A stretch of DNA of 64,000 nt, taken from Tetrapyrgos nigripes. Lineage: Eukaryota > Basidiomycota > Agaricomycetes > Agaricales > Campanellaceae. The translations under genes were made by a program, and so were the position numbers. Below the pieces are notes generated by a model. That model was not told the DNA's origin and searched no databases. It saw only the letters and a program-made list of their open reading frames with translations. Numbering within the stretch: position 1 is the stretch's first letter; every line of letters begins with the position of its first letter. This document shows, in pieces, positions 10,117-22,921 of this stretch. Location of the stretch: assembly GCA_013368315.1 (NCBI GenBank), contig JAACJM010000140.1, positions 157,996 to 221,995 on the forward strand. The letters run 5' to 3'.

Positions 10117-11367
10117 TCAGAGCCCAGCCATCTTCTCAAACCACCTCACAACAGCAGCAACCTTCCTCACACAGGCATCCATACCACCCAACCGCAAATC
10201 AGGTCGGAGTCGCATGTCTTCGTGGGTATAGGGCATTGTCCTGAAGCATATCTCGAGTTTGGATTTGAGATATGGAGAAGCAGAGAGAGAAGATGAGGTA
10301 TTGGGTTCGTAGGTTGCTGTTACGTCTGTTGAAGAGGTGAAGAGAAGAGAAGGTGAGCAAGTTTTAACATATGTCAGATAAATGAAAGGAAGGTTATAGA
10401 AGTGACTGAAGAGAAGTTAAAACTTTAACATTGCATGCCTAACCCAGGACAAAGCTGGGTGCAAAATCTAGGAGGCAAATCACACGAAGAGAAAATAGAA
10501 TGAAGAAGCAGACATACTCTGAATTAACACGACATCTCCTCGTTTGACTCCAACACTGTCAGAGTCATTGTCTACCCCACCCCAGACTTCTGCAATCTCC
10601 CTCCAAGCAACGAGTTTGCATACATTGCCTTCTTCGTCTCCCAATACCATCTTGAGTATAGAAATTTCCTTCCCTGCATCAGGCCCTTTTTTCGTCCGAA
10701 TCGTATCGGGGCCTTCAACCTCCAACACGGCGAGGAGCATGTTAACCTTCATGGAGCCCTTTTTTCCAAGCTTTGCTTGAGCAGACAGCGAGGATAGGGT
10801 TGTAAGGGTGTGCAAGCTGAAATGGAATTGAGGAAAACGCGCGATTGATGAGGTATCGGAGTAGTTGTACGACTGAGATTCTTGTGTTTCTCGGGTGTAC
10901 TGTGTATCGAACTGAGTTTGTTGGAAACGACTGGTGGACGCATTGGCAGGTGGACGGGATTCGCCAGTCGTGGTGTTAAAGTCGCGGTCTCTGTCGTTGC
11001 GAGAGGGTGTTGGGTCCCATGTTATGAGGGTTGAATCTACCCTTTTTCTGAGTCGCTTGTAAAAGGATGCACGGATAAAGAACACACCTCTAGAGTCCCG
11101 GTCATCGCCAAAAGACTGATCGTTCTCGTTGTCGCCATCTTCTTCAGTAGTGGAATGAAAGATGATGTTTTGGTAGATGAGCGATATTCGACGACTGGCA
11201 GCTTCTAGAGTAGCAGCCGGTGGTGGTAGTTGAGAATAAGACTCAGGCAGCGGAGAACGTCCGGGTACTGGTTCAGATGATGCAGTCGTCCAGTTATACG
11301 ATACGGAGTTATCGTTGGGCTGTAAGACATCTTTCGCAGTGGGTGCACCGAGGAAGACACGGTACAT
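10117..11367 (-). CDS. OB-fold protein with disordered N-terminus, 352 aa (function unknown)
   Basis: Two exons, 11367-10518 and 10325-10117, with a 192-nt intron, giving 353 codons including the stop. Residues 1 to about 195 are polar and rich in Ser, Thr, Asp and Pro. From about 205 on there is a beta-rich segment resembling an OB fold: KVNMLLAVLEVEGPD, then ISILKMVLGDEEGNVCKLVAW, an acidic linker, and GDVVLIQNVTATYE, the last strand being assembled across the splice junction. This alternation resembles nucleic-acid-binding OB domains of the RPA/shieldin type, where EEGNVCKLVAW takes the place of the DxTG.i.l..W strands. It is my inference; no specific orthologue is recognised. The gene straddles the right edge of the segmental duplication and is the intact source of the fragment at 5819-6432. 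Confidence 0.75.
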
Positions 11368-11565
11368 GTTGGTACAGAATCAACAATGGCATTATGTACT
11401 ACATACATTTCATTATGACCCGTATTCGAGCTTGTAGAATAAAGGTATCACAGTTACTGAGAAAAATGGAGTGGAGGGGCATAAAGTGTACCGTAAATGA
11501 GTCCCAAAGATGAATGAAAGAAAACGAAGGCATGAAGCGCCCTACTAGAATAAAAAAACAACAAA

Positions 11566-12469
11566 TTAACTCGTCCTGATCTTGTTGTCCACGTTTTCGA
11601 CGAACCGTCCCTTTTCAGGAGCCTCTGGTGCTTTCTTTGCGAAAAAAGATCCAAAACCCTTTCGCGTTATGCTCTTTCCGCTTCCCGAAGACTCTCCGGT
11701 GTCAGCAGTGATGCTGGTTAACCCGCCCGGAACTTGGCCACTGCCAGCTGAGTCAAGGAGGACCTTGTCACCCTTCTGCACACCAGCGCCGGGTTTCACT
11801 TGCTCGGCGTCCGCCTTCGTCACACCCTTTGCAACCTCCTTCGTCTTCCCTTTGTCGTTCCCCTTCTTGGCTGGCGTAGCAGCAGTATTAGCCGCATTAG
11901 GATCTACCCCCAGCTTGATGAACTCCTCACCACGGATCCTCAGGAACTCCTCCAAAAGCGCAGCATTCCGCGAATTGGCTTTGAATGCAGCTAGGACAAC
12001 ATCACCAGCGAGTGGGATGAAGCCAACTGCAGCGCTGACTGCGTTGTTTAACAGCATTCGTCGAAGGAGCCAGGTGGGTATATCGGCTTGCCTTGCTTTA
12101 CGAACGACGAGGAGGTAATTGAGAGCTGCATCCGCGGCATCACCTGCACCGGGGATTAACCCTATGATGAAGGTCCATCCGAAGCGCAGTCCGCAGAGAG
12201 AAAAGCCTTTGTCTAGATAGTGTGCACGTCTCTGGATAGATTTGAGGATCTTGGCGTCTCGTTTGGAAAGTCCAGGGGGTATGTCTCTCTGTGATGACTC
12301 CCAGATTAGTACAATAGCCAAAGCATCACACAACGTGTTTGCGCACCCTACGACGTTTTTGCCTGCCCTTTGGATCCGTGTATGTCTCGTAGAGCGGGTC
12401 TGCGGGTGCATACTGCTCTAAATGCTTCTCAAAGAGCTTTTTGCCTGCTTTGTTAAGGAGCGCAGACAT
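11566..12469 (-). CDS. DUF4112 domain protein, 281 aa
   Basis: Exons 12469-12347 and 12288-11566 with a 58-nt intron, joined in phase 0 at KRRR|RDIPPGLSKRD. Start chosen at the ATG giving MSALLNKAGKKLFEKHLEQY, the usual beginning of fungal DUF4112 proteins; a longer upstream frame is not family-like. The domain covers about residues 40-160: LSKRDAKILKSIQRRAHYLDKG, FGWTFIIGLIPGAGDAADAALN and VGFIPLAGDVVLAAFKANSRN. Two hydrophobic segments around GLIPGAGD and GFIPLAGD suggest membrane association. The C-terminal 110 residues are low-complexity, rich in Lys, Gly and Ser. Function is not known for the family. It lies 199 bp from the OB-fold gene and is on the same strand. Confidence 0.9.
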
Positions 12470-12909
12470 TTCGAGGTGGGGGTAGAGAAGAAGGAAGGAA
12501 CTGGCGCACGATGCGATAGCAAAGCTAAGTATATCCGTCCATGACTGCTTAGCTGACGTCACTAAACACAAAAATTTGTGGGTCACAACAGTCAAAATGA
12601 AATGTGACACATTATCATATGCATCAGCCAATAGGAAGCTATTCAGCCCTACTACAACAATACATCATGATGACGCGCTCAGACTCACTGAACGGCCAGG
12701 AAGTTTTTGTACCGGAAGCAAGGAGAGCATGTAATGCATATGTGCGTCACATGATTCCCCCGACATTCCTTGACACTGACAGATGGACGTATGTATGACA
12801 AAGGTATACTACACTCTGGTGCAGTGTCGCGAGGTTCAAAGACCTGTCCAGTTCGCTATGAAACTACTCACTCATTAGTAGTAACTGTGGAACACATCCC
12901 GAGTCTACT

Positions 12910-15893
12910 TTAGAGCTCCACCATATCAACGTCTTCCTGCTGCTGTAATTTCGCCTGGTCTATAATATAAGACAACGTCGAAATGTTCTCTTCACATCTA
13001 GACACGTCGTCAGCAAAATCCTCAACAGACAGAATTGAACACAACTCACAACTTCGAGATACTCTTCTCGCAATCTCCCAGCCCTTTCTGCAAACTCCTA
13101 AACACACTAGCATATTCCCCGGAACGATCTCTCAAGGACCTCCCATGCGTCATCAGCAACGTATTTGCCCATAACAAATCAAACTCCAAGTGAGGGCTCT
13201 TCTCCAAGTGTTCGGCGACGAACCGTAATAATGACGACACATACAGCACTGGAAGCTGTCTTGATACCAGCCGAATGTCACCTTGAGGTATGCTCTCGTA
13301 CACCCGTTGAATGAGCGGTTTCTCATTGAGCCGGAAGGACATCACCAATGCCTTGAGATATTCCCTTGAGGCCAGTACCTCCAAGATAGACTCGGGGGTC
13401 AGGTCTATCGTGAGATCGAAAGGGTCAAACGAAACAGTCTCGTCGAGAGAGTAGACCAGTAACCCCTCTGTAGATGCAGCAGCCCATGCCCTTCCCGTCG
13501 GCGAAAACTGAACACATTTTGTCCTCGCCTCCTGCCTATATTTTCTCTTCGACATATCCCCAGCACCTCTCGAAGCCCCAGGCAAAGTCGTGTCCAATCT
13601 ATCCTCCAAATCACTCTCATCCCCTCTCGTATCGATAAGGTCGAGATTAACCCCTGCTTCGTTGACTCTCCTGCTATCCAAGAACTCCTGCGTCCCATCT
13701 AACGACAGATTCTCCGAAATCGTAAACTTTTTAATCATCACTCCCTCTCCTTCTCTGACATCATACAATACGACATACTTGCTGTTCCCTCCAGCAAGCA
13801 AACACCTCCCATCAGCGGTATACGTCAGACTGGTGAAAGCCTTCCCACTGGTGCTGTTCGCAGCAGTCACTCGGTCATCTGCTTTTCGTCCACCAGAGAT
13901 ATCCTTCCTTCCTTCAATAACACCTGTCTGCTTTGACTGCGCGACATCAAAGAATATGATCTGTCCATTCAACGTCGAAACAGCCAACTCCTTTCCATCG
14001 GGACGGAAAGCCAGGGAGAGTACATCCGAATTCAGCTGGAAGGGTTCGACGGCTCTGGATCGACCAAAAACATTCCATACTCTGACTGTTTTGTCCCAAG
14101 ATCCACTGGCAAGTTGGTTGGCTCCAGAGGGTGAAAAGACGAGGGAACAGACAGGTCCTTCATGCCCTGTTAGGATATCCAGGAGTTTGCCCGTCTGGAC
14201 GGACCATAAGAAGACTTCGAAAGAGTCTGTGGAACCTGCTGCGACGACTTCACCTGAGGGGTCGACAGCAAGTGAAGAGAATTGGACTGGGGAAGGGGAA
14301 GTGAAGGTACGGAAGTTCCTGTACCGGATAAGGTCGAAAGCACGGACTGTACCATCCAGCGAGGCACTGAACAGAACGCTTCCGTATTTCGCAAAAGCGA
14401 CAGATGACACAGGTGCTGTATGTTCTGTAAAAGTAACGAAACAGAACCCAGAATGTGTGGACCATATCTTGACTTTGCCGTCGTCGCCTCCAGTAGCAAT
14501 AGTCTGACCGTCGGGCGCGTAGGAAAGGGTATTCATGTCGAAATAGTGTCCTTGCTGTTTAAGCACATAGGACTCGGACTGCCATTCCCAGACCAGGAGT
14601 TGTCCGAGCTTTTTGGCACCAAATGCAAGCCATTCTCCGGAAGCATTGATAGCGACGGAAGAGATCTTCTCCTGGGAGATACTGAGGGTGTGGATATTAG
14701 AAAATGCGGGCATCTCCCACAACCCAAAGATCCCATCGGAAAAACCAACGATGAGGAGGTTGGAAGCAGCGTGGAAGGTAGTACAAACGACCTTGTTGCC
14801 AGTCCTGTTGAAGTAGTTGCGTTTGTGGATTCCCCAGCGGGTGTTGATAATGTGGTTGGAATTCCCGTTTGACGTTGACGCTATAGGCTGGTCTTCCTGG
14901 TCTTCGTCAGAGTCGGACTCGACGTCATCTGAAATTTCTTTTGCTTTCCATGTGAAACAAGCACCGTCGCGGCTGACAGTATATATCTAAAGGATTATGA
15001 GTGTATGCACGGAGAAAGAAGAGATGAGGCGCACTGTAGTGCCATCATTCGAGAAATAAGCCCCAAGCACTGCATCTTTATGACCTGCAAACGTTTTTGG
15101 CCGGAAGCCTTCCACCGGATTGAGAGTATACAAGCGAGCAGTCATATCTCGTGAAGTAGTGATGAAGCATCTGCATATGGGTTAGTAGAATAGAAAATAA
15201 CGGCAAGGAGCTCCTTACTTGGAGTCTGAAGCCCACTCGATGCTGAGAACATCATCATGATGGCCCGTATACGTTCGGTGCAAATTGAACGGTGCAAACT
15301 CGCGAGCTAGGTGGTTGGGCGTCTTCCATACTTGTATATGCGCTCCATGTGTGACGGCGATGTACCTAGAATGACATGGTCAACAACGACGCGTCTCTAT
15401 TGCAAAAGGATTACGCACTTTCCGTCCGGAGAGAATTTTATATCGTTGACGGGTTTCTTGAAGTTAAAATGATGTAGGATAACTCCTCTCCTGAAATTGA
15501 CGAGAAGAGCACGACCATCTGCGAGATTAGTTTGTTTTGCTTCCTGTAAAGGAGGCGAATAGACGCACCTGCATCCACACTAATCAGGATATTGCCATCT
15601 GGGCTAAGAGCTATTGCAACGATGTTTTTGCGGTTTTCAAAGGCAAACGTCGATGACTTGTTACTAAATGTTGAAGGTTAAAATCCCGGCACTTCGTCAG
15701 AGATGTCCACTCTTACTTGACCAGATCAAAGACTGAGACACGGTTGCCCACTGGACTGAGTAAAGAGTTGCCATCAGGAGTAAAGAGGATATTTCCTTGT
15801 TGATAGACCGTCCCACATATGTTTGAAAACTAAAACACACTCAGTTTCCGCAAGGACCAGGCAGAAAAGACGTACTTTGTAATTGGCCTTCAT
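12910..15893 (-). CDS. PWP2: PWP2 (UTP1), U3 snoRNP/SSU processome WD40 protein, 877 aa
   Basis: Component of the UTP-B complex that acts in 18S pre-rRNA processing in the nucleolus. Eight exons: 15893-15876, 15829-15717, 15663-15569, 15518-15419, 15365-15219, 15170-15035, 14986-13050, 12997-12910 (878 codons with stop); yeast Pwp2 is of similar size. The first exon encodes only MKANYK, followed by FSNICGTVYQQGN, the conserved PWP2 start. WD-type repeats follow (VWDEV-like ends such as VKIWSTHSG, VRAFDLI, VRVWNVFG, VVLYDVREG), with an acidic insert EISDDVESDSDEDQED. The C-terminal UTP12-type domain has LTPESILEVLASREYLKALVMSFRLNE and RFVAEHLEKSPHLEFDLLW. The end is KLCEENISTLSYIIDQAK. Single-copy housekeeping gene. 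Confidence 0.97.
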
Positions 15894-18800
15894 TGGAGAG
15901 AAGGAAATTTTAGCACAGCCACTTCTGAGTAATGAGTAACAATGTTTACAAATTGATATATTGGCTTTGATTTCAAGCAAACACTGCAGGCTTTGTGGCT
16001 GTGTGCAAAGTCTTCTCTAAGGTACGACGTTTCAGCTTACCGCTCTGTCGAAAACCTGTTGTGAGCGACAAATGGGGCTAGATGGTCTTCATCCTCCCCA
16101 CTTTCCGTGGAAGCAAGAACGGACGGCTTCGACAATGCCTCCTCAAACTTCAAATTCTTCCTGATTTTTCCGCAAACACGAACACTAGCTTCATCTGCTC
16201 GCTATCTTATTCGGAAATGATCTTGCCTGACCAATGCTTAACTCTGTGTCGTTGCAAAGCACAGAACCCGGCAGTTGCATAGCGGCCTCTCCAGTACGTT
16301 TCGGCTTGCTGTTCATCATCTTGGATGGATTCCAAGCTAGCGCTGTAATTAAAGGTCTTGCAGTGACCTACCAAATTATGGCTTCGGTTGTTTTACGTAT
16401 TCCGAGCACAGTCTTAGCACTCCAAAGGATCACAATGTGGAACATCATGCAATCCATCCGCAACATTTAGTCAAGATGATAGAGCTCGACGACAATACTC
16501 CCGCTCTTTTTGTTCTCTCCGAACGAGTATGCTTTCTCTCAGCATTTCTTGATGATGCGTTGATGGTGACGGTTATGTATATACGATCACCCCCTTTCGA
16601 TTACCGGATAGATGTGTCTGATGATCCAAATTAACAGACTGCATATGTAGATACCGCCAGTTATGACATACCTCTCGCATACAGTTTACAGAGATTATTA
16701 CAAGCTTACAGCCCACTCGGACTCTCGGACATCGAGTCTAATAATACCGCTTCATCCTGTTTGATCTTCAGGTTTGCACTGCATAAACCCATCATAGGTA
16801 ATGTCTGCAGCCAGTATAATATTTGAGTTCATCAAAACTGACATTCATCTCTCTCTGGATAAATTGGCTAAACTGACTATAGGGGACCGGATGTTAACTG
16901 CCTTGAAACTATCATTCTACGTCGGTCGCACTGTTTCCCATTTTCGTGCCAGAATTTGCGGAGAACCAACCGGTGGATTTGAATATTTGGCCGAGAAGTT
17001 GTCCCGAGAGTGTCTGACGCTAGTTTCGGAATACTGCTCAGCTGTCTTCTGGATTTCCGCAGTGCTAGCGTCTAGTGGACGTCTTGTCTGCTTGTTTGGC
17101 TTGCGACAAAGTTGCAAATCCCAAATCGAAGATTTCATGTTGCGACACTGGGGCCACATCGGGCGCGAGAATGGCTTGGCCGAACCGTACCCTTCTGCTC
17201 ATGTATACAGGTCCTGACGATTGCACGACAAGTTGTCTGAAATTTTGTCGCCGCAGAAAGTCGGGCTGACCCTCGGTCAGTGGCTTGTATCTGTCAATTA
17301 TTGTGTCGCCCGAGGGTTGTCTATAAGGACTGCATCCTTTACCTTGAGCGTAATGGTATCAGTGCCAACACCGAGCTGATCAACTCCCTTTCTGCTAGTC
17401 ATCGACTCACGTCCACTGGCCGATCTCTCACTCAATCTAGTATATTGGTGCGCATTTGTTTGGTTTTCGCAGGAATGGTTGAGTCTATTTAGTATTTTGA
17501 CAATTTTCGAATTCGATCGTCTTGACGTAGCCCTTATATATCTCAGTAAGTGATACACCCTCGCTGTCTAAAGTTTATACGACCTCGCTGTTTATAGGTC
17601 TCTTATAAATGGCCGCACCCTTTCATGCATATACATCGTGCTGAGACAGACCGTAGTAATCCATTGGACAGCGGGATGGTTCCCTGAGAGTGCGGGACAT
17701 CTCAGCCACTAGTACGGTCAGACGGTGCCCGATGGCAGCTTGAGCCAAGCAAGGGATGGCGGACGGGCATCTCTGGATTTCTATTCAAATTTCAGAGGGA
17801 ATATGTGTGTAGGGCAGTCGGAATCCTAGACCAATACTGAAATCTGCCTACAGGTACACTTCAAGATACGAGTGAATAGTGTCAGAGGCAAGAGATCCGA
17901 GTGAGGACCTTGATACATATAGCATAATTGACGGACGAAATTTGCTCTGAACGCTGAAGTTGCACAGAGTTATGCATTACTACACTTTATCAACTTTTCA
18001 TCATTCATCCTCCATCGTTCAAGGAAGTAGTTTTCACAGACTTCGAAGGTGGCATCTATATTGCTCAATTATTGCTCAGTCCCCGAGTGCCCAGGCATTG
18101 GGATCGCCATCGAGAATTTAATCGTGATTGTCAGTCCAGGGTGGCGAAACCTTTCGTCGACCAGCGTCGCCGTCGCCCCTTTCGATGGTCGGTCAAAATG
18201 AAGCCACAGGCGCCTACTTAGGGCTGCATCACTCAGAGAATATGTTCCGCCAAGTGCATGTATGTTCCTCTGTGGCGGCGCTCAATCACAACTGTATAAA
18301 TCTGAACAAGTATCTTCAGGAACGTCAGTTGCCAACTCAACCATGACAATCATTGCAAGTGTTGTAATAACTTAAAGCACCAACTAAAGTTTAATCCTTG
18401 TTGATTGTTGACCCTTGTGGACCCAGTTTTTCACTTCCAGTGATTGACTTTCACTGAAGTGCCACTACGACTTTCTTCCAGTTCCAGATTCCTTCCGAAT
18501 TTCGGAATAAATACATGCGCACCCCCAATGAATGCTCATTCATGCCTATACATGAATGGTTACCGGACGGGGACGGGACCGACGGGTTCTTTATTATCCT
18601 GCGACCCTTGTGTTTTGGGACCCTTGGACGGGTATGTTGATTATATACATACACACGCCGTCACTCGTCAAGAGTGATCATTATTATGATCACCGTGGCT
18701 CCGAATGCTGAACGCGACGGCGACGCAACTTTGAAAGTTTTCCAATTGTCGGTATCCCTGAAATAGGACGGCCCTGCTCAGCCGATGGAGCGGGTAATTG

Positions 18801-21448
18801 GTCTTGTCCCGACGCAGCCCGACGCTCGGTACATATCGTGTATGAAATTAATATTCCGAGGACATCAATTGAGAGCGGTGACGGACACCTTGCAAGCTCC
18901 ACTCTGTATGTACATGTTAGGGAGAGTTAAGGGTAAGTTTACCAAGGTCCAAGAATTATTGTATTTTTTTGACCTCTGAAGAGTAGTATTATATAGTGGT
19001 AAATGGCAACGGTATAGCTACTAGCAACCCCCGACGCCCGTATTTCTCAATGACGCACTCAGTCCTGCAATGTGCTGCATTGGCAATGGTAAATCTCGAT
19101 ATTTATTCTAGCGAATTATCTATGTATGACAATATGATACAGGTACCAGTGTCCTCAAGGGTAATCGACAACGACCACATGGGTTTTCCGACTCGAATCT
19201 CTCCAGATTCAAGAGGGATCTCTCAGTACTTGGTAACCTCGTGTAGGTAGGCTTGACGACATTCTCCATATGCATTCAACCTTCCTTTTCTGGGATACCC
19301 CGCTATGCCGGAGGCACCTCCTCTCAAAGCTTTCAGATCCTTATGGAACATATGTTTGCTTAATTTCGCCAGAGGTATATGGAGTACGCCCCTCATTGTG
19401 CGGCGGAGAACTCTTGATCCGCCCCAGATAAGGTTTCAACAGTTTGTGGCTGAATAGCGAGCTTCACCTTCTGTACCAACATGTCGAAGTCAGACTTGTA
19501 GCCTACTTTCTAAGTGTAATCGCGGTGCCACTGATATCGTTCCAAACAAATTGAAGAGATCTGACATGACTTAGCAGAGGTTGAGCTGTATCTCACAATC
19601 ATTTTCGAAAATTAGTGTACGTGTGGCGATTAGCAGTGTCCTCTCAAGCTTTTCATTATGCGCTGACTTACGGGTTACATAAATTCTCTGAGTATTCGAT
19701 GTTTAGTAGTGTGGCTTGAGCCTTTCTGATTGGTTCTGAGCATTCAGAACTTTTAATCGCAATGACCACGAAGAACCTCTGCCATCGGAGAGATACGCAT
19801 GCAATGACTATTCCAAATCGGCGCGGCGCGTCCGTATGAGATTGTAGATAGCTTCTCACTGAGTGACAACATCGGGGGTGGGTGTAGAGATGGATTCGTA
19901 TGTCTGGAGAGTTAGTCTGATCAGCGTAGTTTGGGGTAAAGCTAAGCCAACAAATAAATGCAGCGGAAGACTCTTCAGGCACTAGCTGCAGTCTACCGTG
20001 GTGGCTATTACGGTATTCAACATCATACCTTATGGTTTAGTTCTACCTAGGCTCTGTATGTAACTGCGATGTGTTCCAGTAGGCCCCCAGGAGCATGCTA
20101 AAGCCAACGATTTTGGGATGTAGTAAATACTTGATGTTCTACCACAGACAGTTCCGAAGTACGTCGGGAGGAGACTTCCGTATTTGTTTTCCGAACATTT
20201 GATAGGAGACTCGGTCCACTTCCGGGCTACTAATCGTTCTGACAGAAGGCTTGGAGACTTTCTACTATAGACTTAACTAGTGAATGTTCGTTGAGCTACA
20301 TACATGACTCGAATTAGTACGTACGTCTATACAGCTGGTGGCCATTGGTGGGAGTACATAGTCAGATAGAGGATAAATCGATGGCTGGAGCGCATGCCAG
20401 TGGAGGCTCAAAATGACGGACCTTAGCTTCTTCCGAACTTCAGAGCTTCGGACTTCAGCTTCAGTTGGGAACATCGGGTTCAACTTTCATTTCTGCCTCC
20501 CTCGGCTCCGGTCGGCCAATCTAGCACGGGCCAATAGGGTACATACATGATTCAAGCAAGATCCGCTTGGTACTTACGTATATCTCATATCGCGCTGAAT
20601 GAAAAAAATTGGAGAACAATAAGACATGAAATTTCTACAGATACAGACAGGCTGACATACCGGTCATTCTATGACACTTGGTAGGCTCATCTGTGTAAAA
20701 GATGAGCGGTGAAGTGTTGAAAGGGGATGCTATTGAAGAGCCTATTGGTATCCATCTATCAATAGCAAGAGGGATTCATTTTGAGATTCATATTTTCTGT
20801 CGTACGCGGGTTTACACGGGTTGAAACGTACCGACGGGCCTAGGAAATAATCTCTTGGAGTATACATAGTTGGTTGGCCGGTCTTTTCCTTTCAGCGTTC
20901 ACTTGGATGTAGAAGGGTTTGTACCACGTTTATCGATATCACAGGATACCACTGCTTTTCGCTTGAAACTGCTATTTCCGAACCATTAAGCTTTTAGATG
21001 TGCAGTAGGGGCGGGCAATGCTGGTCCGTGGCCGTCGGCACGGCGTGGAAATGCTCGGACAATAACCATAAAAAAAGAACAACCGAGCGGAGGAAGCCCG
21101 GAAAACCGGCCTTACTGATTTTTCGTCCCGCCATCAGTCGTAACAGCAAACCGTTGTCTGAGACTGTTGCGTGTTCGGTAGCATTGCATGTCAATTTGCT
21201 GTGTTCTCGACTGAATCCAAACAAAATTAGACGGCGGAAACGGACGTATGCGAGAAGATACAAGTCGGCAAGTGGTCGCACAGATGGCGGAAACGTGAGC
21301 GGTGAGTCAAGATCTGGCGTAGATATGTCCTGCATACCTTTGCGCAAGCTAGGACGATATTTTCGGATCTGAAGGAGATCTGTGGTCGTGCCTATTTGCT
21401 GACAGAAAAGGTATTGTCCACGCCCGGTTAGGTTGCCCTTAGGTCTCC
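15894..21448. other. Gene-poor region of about 5.5 kb
   Basis: No recognisable exon between the PWP2 start and the terpene synthase promoter. The longest open frame (16801-17217, 138 codons) has no family features, no flanking splice signals that extend it and an overlapping antisense frame of similar quality. Sequence is AT-leaning with many short direct and inverted motifs, but no long repeat or terminal inverted repeat was seen. Likely intergenic or decayed transposon DNA. Confidence 0.5.
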
Positions 21449-21545
21449 TATATAATGTCCTCCAACATTCCTGTTTTTCCTCATTCCTCTCCCTTTTCTC
21501 CTCTATTTTCTTTTTTCTACCCCCACTACTCTCGCCTTTGTTAAT
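21449..21545 (+). promoter_or_regulatory. Core promoter and CT-rich leader of the terpene synthase
   Basis: TATATAAT begins at 21449, 97 bp before the ATG. It is followed from about 21470 by a pyrimidine-rich leader (runs of CTCTCCC and TTTTCTCC), a pattern typical of strong filamentous-fungal promoters. Confidence 0.55.
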
Positions 21546-22921
21546 ATGTCTGCTTCAACATCTTCTACTCCTGCTCCTACAAAATTCCTCTTCCCCGACC
21601 TCGTTTCCCACTGCAACTTCCCTATCAACCACAGTAGGCATCGGAAACAGGTCACAGTCGAGACCAAACGGTGGATTATCAAGGGCGATAACCTTTCGGC
21701 ACGTAAGCAAGAGAAGTTGCATGGTCTGAAGGCCGGTACTCTAGCGGGTACGTCTCAAAAGTCATGACGCGTCAACGCAGCTTCTAATTTTCTGTAATGA
21801 CAGCTCTATGTTATCCTGATGCTGCCTATCCCCAACTTCGTGTCTGCAACGATTTCCTGACCTACCTCTTCCATCTCGACGATCTCATTGACGATATGGA
21901 GGATCGTAGCGCTACCGCTCAAGCCGACGTCGTTAACAACGTACTGTACCACCCCAACCAACACCCAAGTACACGTGTAGGAAAGATGACCAAAGAGTGC
22001 GTTCCTACCTCATTTCATTTAACACCCTCTTGACTGATATCTTTCTCGTTACAGTTTCTGGAGACGTATGATCTCGACAGCTTCTCCTGGATGCCAACAG
22101 CGTTTCATTTCCTACTTTGACTACTACTTCCAGTCAGTCGCTGAACAAGCACGCGACCGCTCAGAGGGTGTCATCCCTGATCTGGAATCTTACATTGCCC
22201 TTCGCCGCGATACATCAGGTATGCCTTTTGTGCTTGCCATATGTTTTAGGCGTTTTGATTGACCGGTACTTTTTCATTTAACTTTGTTTTGCTATGACTA
22301 TTTTTGTGCCTGCCTCGATCACTCACCAGGTTGCAAATCTACTTTTGCCCTCATCGAATTTGCCAACAACCTGGACATCCCCGATGAAGTGATGGAACAC
22401 CCAAGCATCCGCAGTCTTGATGAGGCATGCAATGACTTGGTGACATGGTCAAACGTATGTCCTGCATCCTGTTACCATGATTTTGCCTCGTCCTGATTAA
22501 ACGTTTTGATCCTCGCATCTTTCCACCACTGTCCCTGCTTCTCTTGACATTCGATCGTCGTTTGGTACCTTTTCTATCTTCCAATCAGGACCTGTTCTCG
22601 TACAACAAGGAGCAAGCCATTGGCGACACCCACAACATGATTCCCGTCATCATGAACGAGCAGGGCTGCGATCTGCAGACTGCCGTCGACATGGTTGGCG
22701 ATCTATGCCGTGGGTCTATCGACAGATTCATTGAAGAGTGGGAGTGCATTCCCTCTTGGGGTCCTGAGATTGACAGGCAGGTACACATCTACGTGCAGGG
22801 GTTGGCCGATTGGATAGTGGGCTCGCTGCACTGGTCCTTCGAATCCGAGAGATATTTCGGAAAGCAGGGACTGGACGTGAAGAAGAACCGGGTGGTCACT
22901 CTTCTGCCGAAGAAGCTATAA
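21546..22921 (+). CDS. Sesquiterpene synthase (class I terpene cyclase), 338 aa
   Basis: Ionises a prenyl diphosphate, most likely farnesyl diphosphate, and cyclises it; the product cannot be read from sequence. Exons 21546-21747, 21804-21996, 22055-22218, 22330-22454, 22589-22921 (339 codons with stop). Length is typical of basidiomycete sesquiterpene synthases. The metal-binding Asp-rich motif is DDLIDD at residues 93-98. The NSE triad is Asn228-Ser232-Glu236 (NDLFSYNKE), and its Asn codon is the last one before the fourth intron. Arg182 lies 46 residues before the NSE motif, the known place of the diphosphate-sensing arginine, and the C-terminal RY pair is at 316-317. All catalytic residues are present. 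It stands alone, with more than 5 kb of gene-free DNA on each side. Confidence 0.95.

Larger units (their letters stand above)
6433..10741. repeat. Tandem segmental duplication, copy 2 (4309 bp)
   Basis: Head-to-tail copy of 2244-6432. It is about 120 bp longer, chiefly through a 90-bp insertion at 9901-9990 and small indels, including 12 extra coding bases in oxidase exon 1. Its right end lies inside exon 1 of the intact OB-fold gene. Confidence 0.93.

Noticed and set aside
11582..12118. 178-codon plus-strand frame
   Set aside because: Antisense of the DUF4112 gene.
13590..14507. 305-codon plus-strand frame
   Set aside because: Antisense shadow of the large PWP2 exon, whose WD40 coding on the other strand is clear.
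16801..17217. 138-codon frame in the gene-poor region
   Set aside because: No domain, no conserved motif, an antisense frame of similar length and no splice-supported extension.
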